Below, in pieces: positions 7,554-15,466 of a DNA stretch of 23,626 nucleotides. Numbering within the stretch: the stretch's first letter is position 1; every line of letters starts with the position of its first letter. The translations under genes and the position numbers were made by a program. The stretch covers positions 1-23,626 of the forward strand of contig CALCCV010000472.1 of the NCBI GenBank assembly GCA_937900305.1, given 5' to 3'. The notes beneath the pieces were generated by a model. It did not search any database. It saw only the letters and a list, made by a program, of their open reading frames with translations, and was not told the origin of the DNA. Source of the DNA: an uncultured Pseudobdellovibrionaceae bacterium (GTDB taxonomy: Bacteria; Bdellovibrionota; Bdellovibrionia; Bdellovibrionales; Bdellovibrionaceae).

Positions 7554-8111
7554 TTATTTCTTTTGCTTATATTTTTCTTCAATGGCCTTCGCCACGGGTG
7601 TCGGTACAAAATTTGTGAGTGAACCGCCATTTTTTGCGATCTCTTTCACCCAGCGAGATGAAATGAAGCTGTGTTCAGGTTTTGAAAACATCAGCAGAGT
7701 TTCGATGTCAGGCGCTAAATTTTTATTCAGACCCGACATGGCCATCTCATATTCAAAATCAGCAACCGTCCGCAAACCTCGCGCTATCACCCGAGATCCC
7801 TGAGCACGCACGTAGTCCACCGTCAGCCCCTGCCAGCTATCAACGATGACATTTTGACGAGTGCCACATGATTCGCGAATCAGATTCTTTTTTTCTGCAA
7901 TAGAAAAAAAAGAGGTTTTCTCTGAAGAGTCAGAGATTAAGACGATCACTTTGTCGAAAATCTGCGCCAACCGATCCACCAAATCAACATGACCGTTGGT
8001 GATGGGATCAAAACTGCCGGGAAAAACCACGATATTATTTTCACGAGAACTATTTTCACGAGAGTTTGGATTGGAAATTGGACCCGAATTTCGAAAAGCC
8101 TCATTTGCCAT
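7554..8111 (-). CDS. coaD: Phosphopantetheine adenylyltransferase CoaD
   Basis: Catalyses 4'-phosphopantetheine + ATP -> dephospho-CoA + PPi, the penultimate step of coenzyme A synthesis, in the cytosol. The nucleotidyltransferase signature PGSFDPITNGHVDLV is clear, with a GH(V)D version of the HxGH motif. It is followed by VIVLISDSSEKTSFFS, VDSWQGLTVDYV, RGLRTVADFEYEMAMSGLNKNL and the family C-terminus FISSRWVKEIAKNGGSL. The chosen start is ATG 8111, which overlaps the rsmD 3' end by 11 bp; a longer frame to 8273 would lie inside rsmD. Even so, about 25 residues precede the first core strand, where most CoaD proteins have only 1-4. The extension holds an SRENS/SRENN duplication. rsmD-coaD is a common bacterial gene pair. 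Confidence 0.95.
   Translation of the reverse strand: MANEAFRNSGPISNPNSRENSSRENNIVVFPGSFDPITNGHVDLVDRLAQIFDKVIVLISDSSEKTSFFSIAEKKNLIRESCGTRQNVIVDSWQGLTVDYVRAQGSRVIARGLRTVADFEYEMAMSGLNKNLAPDIETLLMFSKPEHSFISSRWVKEIAKNGGSLTNFVPTPVAKAIEEKYKQKK
8036..8063 (+). repeat. 15-bp tandem duplication in the coaD N-terminal extension
   Basis: TATTTTCACGAGA occurs at 8036-8048 and again at 8051-8063 (period 15 bp). On the coding strand this gives two in-frame SREN units just before the catalytic domain. Confidence 0.8.
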
Positions 8112-8685
8112 GCTCTTCAGTAACAGATTTTGCCTGGAAGAACGACAGAATTTTGTCACCGAACTCTCGTGCATCAATTCGAATTTGCTCGCCGTAAAGA
8201 TCGTCAAGCCTCTCTGTGCTCGCCGACTCAATGGCCAAGACTGTCTCTGGATGCCACAGCCCACTGGCCGCATACGCAGTGAGTACGTCGTGCGCTATTT
8301 TTTGCGTGAAGGGAGGGTCGGCAAAAACAATATCAAACTTCTCAAAGTTTGGAGTTTGGCCAACTGTTTTCAAGTATTGAAAAACGTCCTTGCGAATCAA
8401 CTGGTATTCATTTCGCTCAATTTTCAACTTCTGTAAATTCTCCTGCAAAATCTTGAGAGATACGGCGTGGCTTTCAACGAAGGTGACCACAGGAGCGCCA
8501 CGCGAGAGGGCCTCGATTCCCAAATTGCCAGTGCCCGCAAAAAGATCTAGAACTTTTGCTTCACTCCAATCCCTCTGCAAGATGTTGTAAAGACTTTCTT
8601 TCACGCGGTCCGTGGTGGGACGAATGTGATCCGCCTTAAAGCTGACCAAGTGATGACCTTTAAATCTGCCCGAAATAACTCTCAC
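8101..8685 (-). CDS. rsmD: 16S rRNA (guanine-966-N2) methyltransferase RsmD
   Basis: SAM-dependent methylation of G966 in 16S rRNA during 30S assembly. The 194-residue product matches the family size. Seen: N-terminus MRVISGRFKGHHL, the family motif RPTTDRVKESLYNIL at about 22-36, SAM motif I VLDLFAGTGNLGIEALSRGA at about 44-63, the acidic motif VTFVES, and the catalytic DPPF (FADPPF, near 122-127). The start is GTG 8685, overlapping the receiver-gene stop as GTGA, with GGAGG 7 nt upstream; the pair is therefore translationally coupled. It precedes coaD, a frequent partner. Confidence 0.95.
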   Translation of the reverse strand: MRVISGRFKGHHLVSFKADHIRPTTDRVKESLYNILQRDWSEAKVLDLFAGTGNLGIEALSRGAPVVTFVESHAVSLKILQENLQKLKIERNEYQLIRKDVFQYLKTVGQTPNFEKFDIVFADPPFTQKIAHDVLTAYAASGLWHPETVLAIESASTERLDDLYGEQIRIDAREFGDKILSFFQAKSVTEEHGK

Positions 8686-9056
8686 TTCGCCGCCTCCACC
8701 CGTTTTTCAACGTTTTGCACGACGGCGAAAACATCGGCAAATGGTTTTTGCAAAAATGAGTACGGCATTTCGTGGCCAAACAAATCAACGACGACTGACT
8801 CGGGATACGCCGACATGATCATCACCTTATGGGCGGGTAACGCGCGTCCCTGCTTGTGCAACAGAGCCAATAACTCCGGAGCATTCAGGCCGTACAATTG
8901 AACATCCAGTAACACAAAATCAAATTCCTCGTGGGCCAAGATTTCGAGAGTTTCGGCGCCCGAGCTCGACCCTTTGACCTGATGCCCCCCGCGAGTGAAA
9001 GCCCGGACAAGAACCCTTAGCAAAATTTCTTCGTCTTCGACGACTAGCACTTTCAT
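8682..9056 (-). CDS. Stand-alone response-regulator receiver protein (CheY-like)
   Basis: Single-domain phosphoacceptor, 124 residues from ATG 9056. Seen: acidic pair EDEE near the N-terminus, phosphoacceptor Asp51 in FVLLDVQL, Ser82 in IMSAYP and the invariant Lys104 in LQKPF. There is no DNA-binding or enzymatic output domain, so it probably works by protein contact or in a phosphorelay. An upstream in-frame GTG at 9065 is possible, but AAGGAG lies 8 nt before the ATG at 9056 and directly against the GTG, favouring 9056. The histidine-kinase gene ends 25 bp upstream of this start on the same strand, so that kinase is the likely phosphodonor. It overlaps rsmD by 4 bp. Confidence 0.9.
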   Translation of the reverse strand: MKVLVVEDEEILLRVLVRAFTRGGHQVKGSSSGAETLEILAHEEFDFVLLDVQLYGLNAPELLALLHKQGRALPAHKVMIMSAYPESVVVDLFGHEMPYSFLQKPFADVFAVVQNVEKRVEAAK

Positions 9057-9081
9057 GCTTCGCACTCCTTCAAATCAATCT

Positions 9082-11064
9082 TCAAACCTGTCGCGGAAAC
9101 TCCAGACAAAACTCGGTTCCTTGCCCTTCTTGGGAGGTGAAAAAAACATCTCCGCCAAATTCATTGACCACTTTTTTCACAAAATCGAGCCCAATGCCAG
9201 TTCCTTGTCCCTGTTTTTTTGTGGTGAAGAACGGTCGAAAAATCTGGGCTTGAATGTCTTTTGGAATACCGGGGCCGGTGTCACTGATTCGAACCATCAC
9301 TTTCGCTTCACTGCACTCAGAGGCAATCGTCACTTCACCTGGATTTTTCATGGCCTGACAAGCGTTTTGAACTAAGTTAAAAATGACCTGCTGAAGTAAA
9401 CTGGTCTCTGCAAAAACTTTAGCCTCGCCAGCATCGAGTTCAATCCTTGTGCGATGGGGCCGCAGAAGAGTTTTCATCAAAGGCATGGTGTTTTCGATGA
9501 TCTCGTCAATTCGAACGGCCCGTTTATCTATGGATTTGCGAACTGCAAAATCCATCAAAGCTCGAATCACACGTTGAGAGCGCTCAACGGCACGCTGGAT
9601 TTCATCCAAATCAGATCGCAATTCCGCCTTTTCGGGAGGTGTATCAGCCAAAATCAGCTGTACGAGTCCTAAAATCCCGGTGAGCGGATTGTTAATTTCG
9701 TGCCCTAAGCTTTCGGCTAAAACCCCGAGATCGGCCATCTTTTCGAGCTGCCAAACATCGGCAACGAGTGCCTTTTCTCGAGATAAATTTTGATAGTGGT
9801 TCAAATAAATGAGTTTTTTCTGATCAACATCCGGAATCACTTCGTAGGTCGAAACCTCGATCCAGTCCGTCGGATGGGAGATTTTTTTGTGATCGGTAAC
9901 ACCAAAGGACTCAACGAGTGGGCAACCCTCGCAAGGCTCGGCGCGGGAAAACAGAACTTTATGGCAGGGTTCACCGACGGCGAAATCTCGATTGCTCATG
10001 ACAATTTTGAATTGGGAATCTATAAAAACCAATGGATCATGAAATGACTCGTACGTTTTTTTCCAGCGGCTGGCGAGACTTGACCAAATACTTTCAAGTC
10101 CAAAACGGACCCAAGAAAGTTTGGCATAGTCTATAAAGTCTGATTTGGCGTTCACAATTTTATCAAAACTTTCAGGACTCGACACCTCTAGCACCAAACA
10201 AGCTTCCCGCAATTCTTTTTGGTGACCATCGTCACGAAAACGGATTGGAAAAAAAAATCCCACGGGCCGAGACAAAAAACGTGACCACTCCGCGCGGTGC
10301 GACTCAAGGCCCACCTCCGAAAAACTTCCTAAGAAAGGGGTGATCTTCGATTGCCATTGTCCGTGATGATAGCTCATGTGCAAAATTTCTTGATCCCGGT
10401 CGACTTGCAACCAATGCAGTTCAACCAGATCTTTCACCGAAAAAAGCTCCCGGCGAAGTGTGTTCAAAACCGTTTCGAAAGATTCAGACGCCAGCAATTT
10501 TGAAAGAAAAACGGATTGTCGACGCTCTTTTTCAATCACGGATTTCAACTCATCATGCGAATGCATGATCGAAACTGTCTGCTCCTGCAATCGGTTTTGA
10601 AGTGAAGAAATAGTATTGGCAGAATCGGTAATCGATCGATCTTTTTGGCTGCGCACAACTCTTCGCAAATTTAAACTCAGTTGAAGCTCTTGCTTCATCT
10701 GGGTCCAAAAGCTACGCCCCGAAAAATCATCTTTGGGGGAAATCACCACACGTAGAAATAAATTCGCCAATTCAGGTAGCTGTTCAGCAAAGGATTCGTT
10801 GGCTCCTTTTTTCACTGTCTTTTTTTTAGTAGGTGGCTCTTCGACAAATATGCACAAACTGCAAGAGATCAGCCCCGCCCTCTCGCGCCACTGCGGAAGC
10901 CACTTTGCCAAGTCCTTCGCGAAAACCAAATGAAATGGGTGGGATGAAAAGTCCTCGCGGCCTTTTTGCGAAGTCAGCAACCGATGGGCCCAAGGCGGAG
11001 CCCACGCTTCAAATTTTGCAAAATCCGAATTGTTGCGATTCCAACAGATCAACTGCAAGGCCAT
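9082..11064 (-). CDS. NtrB-like sensor histidine kinase with Cys-containing PAS domain
   Basis: A 660-residue sensor kinase that should autophosphorylate and pass phosphate to a receiver, probably the next gene's product. Domain order: an N-terminal region of about 150 residues I cannot assign; a coiled coil near 155-190 (SLQNRLQEQTVSIMHSHDELKSVIEKERR); a GAF-like region near 190-330; a PAS domain near 340-430 (SFHDPLVFIDSQFKIVMSNRDF) with the cysteine motif EPCHKV...EPCEGCP; then HisKA with His455 in ESLGHEINNPLTGIL, N-box VIFNLVQNACQAMKN near 561-575, G1 box SDTGPGIP near 594, F box PFFTTK and G2 box GQGTGIGLDF. No membrane segments are seen, so it is cytosolic. The start ATG 11064 has a weak Shine-Dalgarno. 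It lies 36 bp after the 209-residue gene. Confidence 0.93.
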   Translation of the reverse strand: MALQLICWNRNNSDFAKFEAWAPPWAHRLLTSQKGREDFSSHPFHLVFAKDLAKWLPQWRERAGLISCSLCIFVEEPPTKKKTVKKGANESFAEQLPELANLFLRVVISPKDDFSGRSFWTQMKQELQLSLNLRRVVRSQKDRSITDSANTISSLQNRLQEQTVSIMHSHDELKSVIEKERRQSVFLSKLLASESFETVLNTLRRELFSVKDLVELHWLQVDRDQEILHMSYHHGQWQSKITPFLGSFSEVGLESHRAEWSRFLSRPVGFFFPIRFRDDGHQKELREACLVLEVSSPESFDKIVNAKSDFIDYAKLSWVRFGLESIWSSLASRWKKTYESFHDPLVFIDSQFKIVMSNRDFAVGEPCHKVLFSRAEPCEGCPLVESFGVTDHKKISHPTDWIEVSTYEVIPDVDQKKLIYLNHYQNLSREKALVADVWQLEKMADLGVLAESLGHEINNPLTGILGLVQLILADTPPEKAELRSDLDEIQRAVERSQRVIRALMDFAVRKSIDKRAVRIDEIIENTMPLMKTLLRPHRTRIELDAGEAKVFAETSLLQQVIFNLVQNACQAMKNPGEVTIASECSEAKVMVRISDTGPGIPKDIQAQIFRPFFTTKKQGQGTGIGLDFVKKVVNEFGGDVFFTSQEGQGTEFCLEFPRQV

Positions 11065-11100
11065 AATTTAGCCTATAGCAAACCAGACGTTCCGCAATCT

Positions 11101-11730
11101 CTAAGACGCTGAACGATCTGATTTTTCTTCGAACTTATCCATCAACGTTCGCAATGTTTTGCGCCAATCTTCAAGGCAAGTTGGTAAGTCAAAATCCAGA
11201 ACAATCGCAGCCACTTTTTCATCCTTGCCTTCAAGAGCCTTCAAAAGTTGTTCGATCGCCTTGTGAAGATTTTTTTCGCAAACCACCCATTCAGTCACCA
11301 TGGACAGATATTGATCGCCAACCACCGTTTGCAAAGTCGCAAGGCTGTTGACCAAAAACAAGGAATTGTCAGCCAGCTCCTTGACGTCCCTCCAAATCGA
11401 CCGAAGACCACCCTTGGTGATTTTTTGAGATAAATTCTCGCTAGCGGAAATGAGCTCTGGCAAAGCCGAGAGCCAGCCCTCGATCACCTGAAAGTGGATG
11501 ATCTTTTTCGCCTCTGAAACATACTCGAGTGTAGTGACTTTCGACAACGGCATTTCGGCAAACTTCAGTTCGTCGGCTTCCGAAAACTCAAGGCCATTGA
11601 CGATGAATTGGCAGACGACCTGACCCGTACCAATCAGGTCTTTCTCAATGTCAGAGAACACTCTGCGCAAAGGAGTTTCGCCCTGGTACACACCTAACAG
11701 CTCTTCACCGGTCACTTTGTATCTATCCAT
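11101..11730 (-). CDS. Unknown 209-residue soluble protein of the glycosyltransferase operon
   Basis: I do not recognise a family. The product is acidic, with no signal peptide or membrane helix. The first 80 residues look alpha/beta (QVVCQFIVNGLEFSEADELKFAEMPLSKVTTLEYVS), the rest helical (LPELISASENLSQKITKGG ... LHKAIEQLLKALEGKDEKVAAIVLDFDLPTCLEDWRKTLRTLMDKFEEK). Its start codon overlaps the end of the upstream glycosyltransferase gene (ATGGATAG, 8 bp) and sits on an A8 tract; AGGTG 8 nt upstream serves as Shine-Dalgarno. The tight overlap implies coupled translation and a role linked to the glycosyltransferases, or to the kinase 36 bp downstream. Function is unknown. Confidence 0.7.
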   Translation of the reverse strand: MDRYKVTGEELLGVYQGETPLRRVFSDIEKDLIGTGQVVCQFIVNGLEFSEADELKFAEMPLSKVTTLEYVSEAKKIIHFQVIEGWLSALPELISASENLSQKITKGGLRSIWRDVKELADNSLFLVNSLATLQTVVGDQYLSMVTEWVVCEKNLHKAIEQLLKALEGKDEKVAAIVLDFDLPTCLEDWRKTLRTLMDKFEEKSDRSAS

Positions 11731-13195
11731 TTTTTTTCACCTGCTCCATTTCATCGGGAAGATGATAAATGTTCAAGAGTTTTGCGAATGCCTCTAACAA
11801 GCTGGTCAGAGCTTGTAAATACTGGACTTCAGGAGAGTGGGGAAGGCGCGTATTCTCGGTCAGAAACCAATTTACCAATCCCTTCAAAGGCGGAACAACT
11901 TCAGCCACGGCTTTCACCATCGTCGTCATGCGAACTACAAAATCAGGTGTCCAACTCAGACCCGTTCGTTGGGTCATCCGAATCTGTTCTTTTAGAAAAT
12001 GAGTGAGCTCCAGAAGTTTTTCGGCGCCCAAGACAGTGCCCACATGTTCACAAACGGGAAAGGCTCCATCGAAATAAATGGCGTTCACAAGCTCCCAATC
12101 AAATCGATCTTGCGGAGTCTCTTGCAAGTCATAGCTGGGAACCTGATCCACGGCCAAAATCAACTCGCCCCGGGTGCAACCTTGACTGAAATCCCAGAGA
12201 ATTTCAGCAAAATCTTCGCTGGCGGGAACATGATCTGGATGAAAAGGAAATACCGCAGATCCAGCAGCTCGTGGCCCCGTTTCCCAAAACTTCACTTCAG
12301 CCGCCGACAAGCAGAGGCTGGGCAAATTGGCCAACGTCGCGATGTGCATAGGCCCACTATCTGGTCCTAACAAAAACTTCGCCTTCTCAAACAAGGGAAA
12401 CAAATCTTCCAGCGGAGTCAGTCCCACCAAGTTTTGCACTTGCGATGATTGAGCATGGTACTCGATTTCACGAGCCAAAAACTCCTCACCCTTTGCACCA
12501 ATTAAAACCACCGGAAAAGGCCAACCCATCTCAATGAACTTTTTCAAAGCTCGACCCAAGAAAAGTGCGGGTGCTGTCTTGCCTAGATCGCTGGCCCCGA
12601 CGTGCACGACGGCCGCCATTTCAGGGAGATTTTTTTTATCGCCATTCAACATGGGCGGTGCAAGATCCACTTTGGCTAAGTCGACATCAAAGAGAGCCGC
12701 GAAGAGGTCCACCAAATGGACACGATTTGTTTTTAACACTCCGACTTGAGCATGAAAGTAAGAACTTATTTCGTCTGGAAAATGAACGTTGTTATGAAAA
12801 ATCGATCTCGTCCAGCCCCTGACCTGGGAACCGGCCCGTTCAATTTCGTGAGTCAAAAAACTCGACATCTCTGAAAACGAAGCGTTGATCACTAAGTCAT
12901 AACATTCCACTGTCAGTGACTCGATGAATTGATCTACGATCTCTAGCGCCTTGGGAATGCCGTCAGCCAGTGTGATCAGTGGCTCAACAAAACCTCGAGT
13001 GGGAAATGGCACAACTCGATCAATCGCCTCGAGCCCCTTTAAAGCATCTTGAAATCGAGGGCGCACCAAAACATGAATTTCGGCGTCGGGATGCTTTCTC
13101 CGCAATGCCCGAATCGAAGGCCAGGTCATATAAATGTCACCCAATCGGGCGAGCTGCACGATCAAGATCTTTATTCCGTGATGTTTGTCCTGCAA
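11723..13195 (-). CDS. GT9-type (heptosyltransferase-like) glycosyltransferase with C-terminal extension
   Basis: Probable GT-B fold glycosyltransferase of the ADP-heptose:LPS heptosyltransferase-like family (GT9). Seen: N-terminal IKILIVQLARLGDIYMTWPSIRALRRKHPDAEIHVLV (the 'R-x-G-D' acceptor-side motif), VVHVGASDLGKTAP near 196-209, VVLIGAKGEEFLA near 229 and the donor-site motif LLGPDSGPMHIATLANLP at about 275-292. The GT9 core ends near residue 345; about 145 further, mostly helical residues have no family I can name and also occur in some form in the other GT9 protein of this operon. The start is TTG 13195, set by GAGG 6 nt upstream; the small upstream gene ends within this signal (gap 3 bp). 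Given the neighbours, the substrate may be a protein or surface glycan rather than LPS core. Confidence 0.85.
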   Translation of the reverse strand: MQDKHHGIKILIVQLARLGDIYMTWPSIRALRRKHPDAEIHVLVRPRFQDALKGLEAIDRVVPFPTRGFVEPLITLADGIPKALEIVDQFIESLTVECYDLVINASFSEMSSFLTHEIERAGSQVRGWTRSIFHNNVHFPDEISSYFHAQVGVLKTNRVHLVDLFAALFDVDLAKVDLAPPMLNGDKKNLPEMAAVVHVGASDLGKTAPALFLGRALKKFIEMGWPFPVVLIGAKGEEFLAREIEYHAQSSQVQNLVGLTPLEDLFPLFEKAKFLLGPDSGPMHIATLANLPSLCLSAAEVKFWETGPRAAGSAVFPFHPDHVPASEDFAEILWDFSQGCTRGELILAVDQVPSYDLQETPQDRFDWELVNAIYFDGAFPVCEHVGTVLGAEKLLELTHFLKEQIRMTQRTGLSWTPDFVVRMTTMVKAVAEVVPPLKGLVNWFLTENTRLPHSPEVQYLQALTSLLEAFAKLLNIYHLPDEMEQVKKNG

Positions 13196-13198
13196 AAT

Positions 13199-13375
13199 CT
13201 ACCTCGATTTTTCGGTAGACGGTAGCAACGAAGGAACCTGTTCTTTCAAAATTTCTGCCAATAGACGCACCCTCTGTGGGTCCGTCTCGGGCATCTGTCT
13301 TTTGCGCAAATCACTCTCAAGCTTTTCGAGCTGCTTCAAAGTGCCAATCAGCTTTTTCTCTAGCGCTGCGGACAT
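13199..13375 (-). CDS. Small 58-residue helical protein
   Basis: Short gene easily missed by length cut-offs. From ATG 13375 it encodes a 58-residue highly charged, helical product beginning MSAALEKKLIGTLKQLEKLE and ending VPSLLPSTEKSR, with a heptad-like Leu pattern in the first half (coiled coil) and no signal peptide. A full AGGAGG lies 5 nt before this ATG (an ATG at 13378 is only 2 nt away and less likely). Its first 59 bp lie inside the 3' end of the upstream glycosyltransferase gene in another frame, and its TAG stop sits 3 bp before the TTG start of the next gene. The perfect Shine-Dalgarno and exact packing support a real gene. I do not recognise a family; a small partner or chaperone of the glycosyltransferases is a guess. 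Confidence 0.65.
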   Translation of the reverse strand: MSAALEKKLIGTLKQLEKLESDLRKRQMPETDPQRVRLLAEILKEQVPSLLPSTEKSR

Positions 13376-14858
13376 CATTTCCTCCTGTTACATCCATTTT
13401 TGATAAGAACGCTCTTACGGCGAGATGTCCTCTGAGCAATCCATCACTCAGAGATTCAATTTCGGCCCAGTCATGGCCCTTTTCAATCTTTTCATTTAAT
13501 TCTTGCCACCAAGGGGCAAAGAGCATGTTTGGCAGGTGCTTCAAAAAAGCTGCCGCATCGACAATCTGATAGGCAGCCGGACTGCCATCGAAGAGTGACA
13601 CATTCTGCGCCAATAGATGCACATGCAAGAAGCCATGGTACTCAGCTTCCATTTCGCTCGCGAGTCGGACCAAATCAGATTCACTAAAACTGTAACAAAT
13701 TTTCTTAAATTGCGGGCCGAGCGAGGAGACGAGATCCTGACCTTCAATTCGACAATGATAAAGCCACTTCTTGAACATGACATAGGCTTTCGATTGAATA
13801 CCACCTTCAATCTGAAGCCCCAATGGCCCTTCCAAAACTTGGTGCAGCTGAGCATCCTCGCGATGATCCAAAATATTTTCTATCGCTCTGGCCAGAATCT
13901 CTGCACTGATGGACTGTGAGCAGAGGTGCTGGGGTTGAGAACAGACCTCACGATGACCGCAGGGTCTGCAGGGAGCCACACCCGAAATAACTTTTGCTCC
14001 ACTGAGCCAGGCCGCCGTTCGATCGGGATCGCTACTTCCTAGAGAAATCTCCAGCAACGGTGTTCCGTGATGGCAAGCCAGATGTTTAATGGAGGTGTCC
14101 AAGGTCACGAGCGCCCGCGCCACTTGGACCTGCTGACTCGTTTCACGTAAACCCCCGACCCAAACTCGAGATGAAAAGTACCGCTGATTTTCTTCTGCAT
14201 TTCTTTCGTCAGAAAGGACACGCAATTCGTATTTTGGCAATTTTTCAGCCAGATCATCCAATACTGAAACCATTCGCTGTTTTTCAATCGTCTTTTTAGA
14301 GTCTGCAGAATCCAGTTGAAACAGCACGACGGGCCTGCGGTTGGAAAAACTTAAATTGGGCAAGTTCGGCAACGAAATCTCAAGCGACTTGGCGAGCAAT
14401 TCCAAATAGTGAAAATGAATGGGATACCGAGACGAGAAGTGCCGATTGAAAAAACGGATCCATGGATTATCTAAGCCAGCCATTTTCCCCGCATGGGTGC
14501 GAAGGCCTCGTTTGCGATCGGCCTTGATCAGCTCCATCAAGAATGCCGATTGCCGATTGTGTGTAAAATTATAAACCAGAGTCCAGCTCTCGGCATTTAA
14601 CTGGCCGACAAAGTCTGTCAGCCGTTGATGCGAAAAAAGCAGTGGCGATCGCGGATCGTTGAGATGCGCTTGCATCTCAGTTTTTGGAAAAAAATGAACT
14701 TTCGTGGCTTCGGGAACGAGGCCCGCCACTTCGTTAAATTCGTCGTGGACCAAAAGATGAAGTTCGGCCGAAGGATAACGTTGCCGCAGGCCCTTCAGCA
14801 GCCAACGATGTTGAACAATGTCGCCCAATCTTAAAAGAGAAAGGCAAAGTATTTTCAT
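13317..14858 (-). CDS. GT9-type glycosyltransferase-like protein with C-terminal extension
   Basis: 513-residue relative of heptosyltransferases. Seen: N-terminus MKILCLSLLRLGDIVQHRWLLKGLRQRYPSAELHLLV (R-x-G-D motif), PVVLFQLDSADSKKTIEKQR near 176, a donor-site motif LDTSIKHLACHHGTPLLEISLGSSDP at 253-278 (D-T/S-x(4)-H form) and the family-typical cysteine cluster PCRPCGHREVC...C (Cys297, 300, 306, 313). Residues from about 345 to 513 form a helical extension beyond the GT9 core. The start ATG 14858 overlaps the upstream stop as ATGA, with GGAG 8 nt before. The last 59-62 bp overlap the 58-residue gene. The operon context (Maf-N-like, TPR, second GT9) suggests protein or surface glycosylation. 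The catalytic base is not certain from the sequence, so an inactive or altered-specificity member is possible. Confidence 0.82.
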   Translation of the reverse strand: MKILCLSLLRLGDIVQHRWLLKGLRQRYPSAELHLLVHDEFNEVAGLVPEATKVHFFPKTEMQAHLNDPRSPLLFSHQRLTDFVGQLNAESWTLVYNFTHNRQSAFLMELIKADRKRGLRTHAGKMAGLDNPWIRFFNRHFSSRYPIHFHYLELLAKSLEISLPNLPNLSFSNRRPVVLFQLDSADSKKTIEKQRMVSVLDDLAEKLPKYELRVLSDERNAEENQRYFSSRVWVGGLRETSQQVQVARALVTLDTSIKHLACHHGTPLLEISLGSSDPDRTAAWLSGAKVISGVAPCRPCGHREVCSQPQHLCSQSISAEILARAIENILDHREDAQLHQVLEGPLGLQIEGGIQSKAYVMFKKWLYHCRIEGQDLVSSLGPQFKKICYSFSESDLVRLASEMEAEYHGFLHVHLLAQNVSLFDGSPAAYQIVDAAAFLKHLPNMLFAPWWQELNEKIEKGHDWAEIESLSDGLLRGHLAVRAFLSKMDVTGGNDVRSAREKADWHFEAARKA

Positions 14859-15466
14859 TTAATCATCTCCATAATGCAGCGATGAACTAAATTAGAACTT
14901 GTGGAATTAAATTCAATGGCGCCGTCCACATCGTGGATGGTGGCGCGGGCCAGCCGTTCGGGATTCAAAATTTGCGAGTCCGACAACGAATGCCCCTCAT
15001 GCAAAATATGCACCTTTAAAGATTCTTCGGATCGCAACGTGAGATGCAAAAAAAGCTCGGAAAAAAAAGCTAGCTGATGCGTCCAAGCCCGTCGAAATGG
15101 AAGACAGAGTCTGAGCGACTGCAGCATCTCCACAAACTTCGGGATCCTAAATAAATCTTCGGTGGTTCCCGCATCCAACAAGACGATTTCAAGGTTTTCA
15201 TAGTTGCAGCGCTCTGCACATTCATGAACTAAGGCCTGTGATGTTTCAAAGACTCGCAAGGGCTTTGACCATCCCGCCTTCACCAAGGCCTCGATGTGAT
15301 AGCCGCCCCCGACCCCAAGAATACAGGCCGATTGCGGAGAAAATCGCCGCAAAACGTCCTTCGCCCACTCGGCACCTTCTAACTCTGGTTCGAAAAAATC
15401 GACCAGTGGCCCGCTGTAAAAGTGGGGAACCTTTGTACCGTTGCCATTCAACTTGTAGTTGAACAC
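14855..15466 (-). CDS. Maf-like N-terminal domain protein (motility accessory factor type), stand-alone
   Basis: About 203 residues from GTG 15466, chosen because GGAG lies 6 nt upstream; the frame extends to another GTG at 15502, with only AAGAG directly against it. Seen: KVPHFYSGPLVDFFEPELEGAEWAKDVL followed by ACILGVGGGYHIEALVKAGWSKPLRVFETS. This resembles the 'short segment then L-G-x-G-x-G-Y-H-x-E-x-L' Rossmann-type start of the Maf/DUF115 family, which helps glycosylate flagellins. The usual C-terminal Maf catalytic domain is missing: the protein ends after about 200 residues. A SAM-methyltransferase-like fold is the alternative. It overlaps the TPR gene by 19 bp and the GT9 gene by 4 bp (ATGA), so translation is coupled on both sides. 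Role in the glycosylation set is inferred. Confidence 0.6.
   Translation of the reverse strand: MFNYKLNGNGTKVPHFYSGPLVDFFEPELEGAEWAKDVLRRFSPQSACILGVGGGYHIEALVKAGWSKPLRVFETSQALVHECAERCNYENLEIVLLDAGTTEDLFRIPKFVEMLQSLRLCLPFRRAWTHQLAFFSELFLHLTLRSEESLKVHILHEGHSLSDSQILNPERLARATIHDVDGAIEFNSTSSNLVHRCIMEMIK

Noticed and set aside
8112..8273. Longer coaD frame starting at 8273
   Set aside because: The extra 54 residues lie wholly within rsmD in another frame and do not resemble CoaD; ATG 8111 gives a compact overlap instead.
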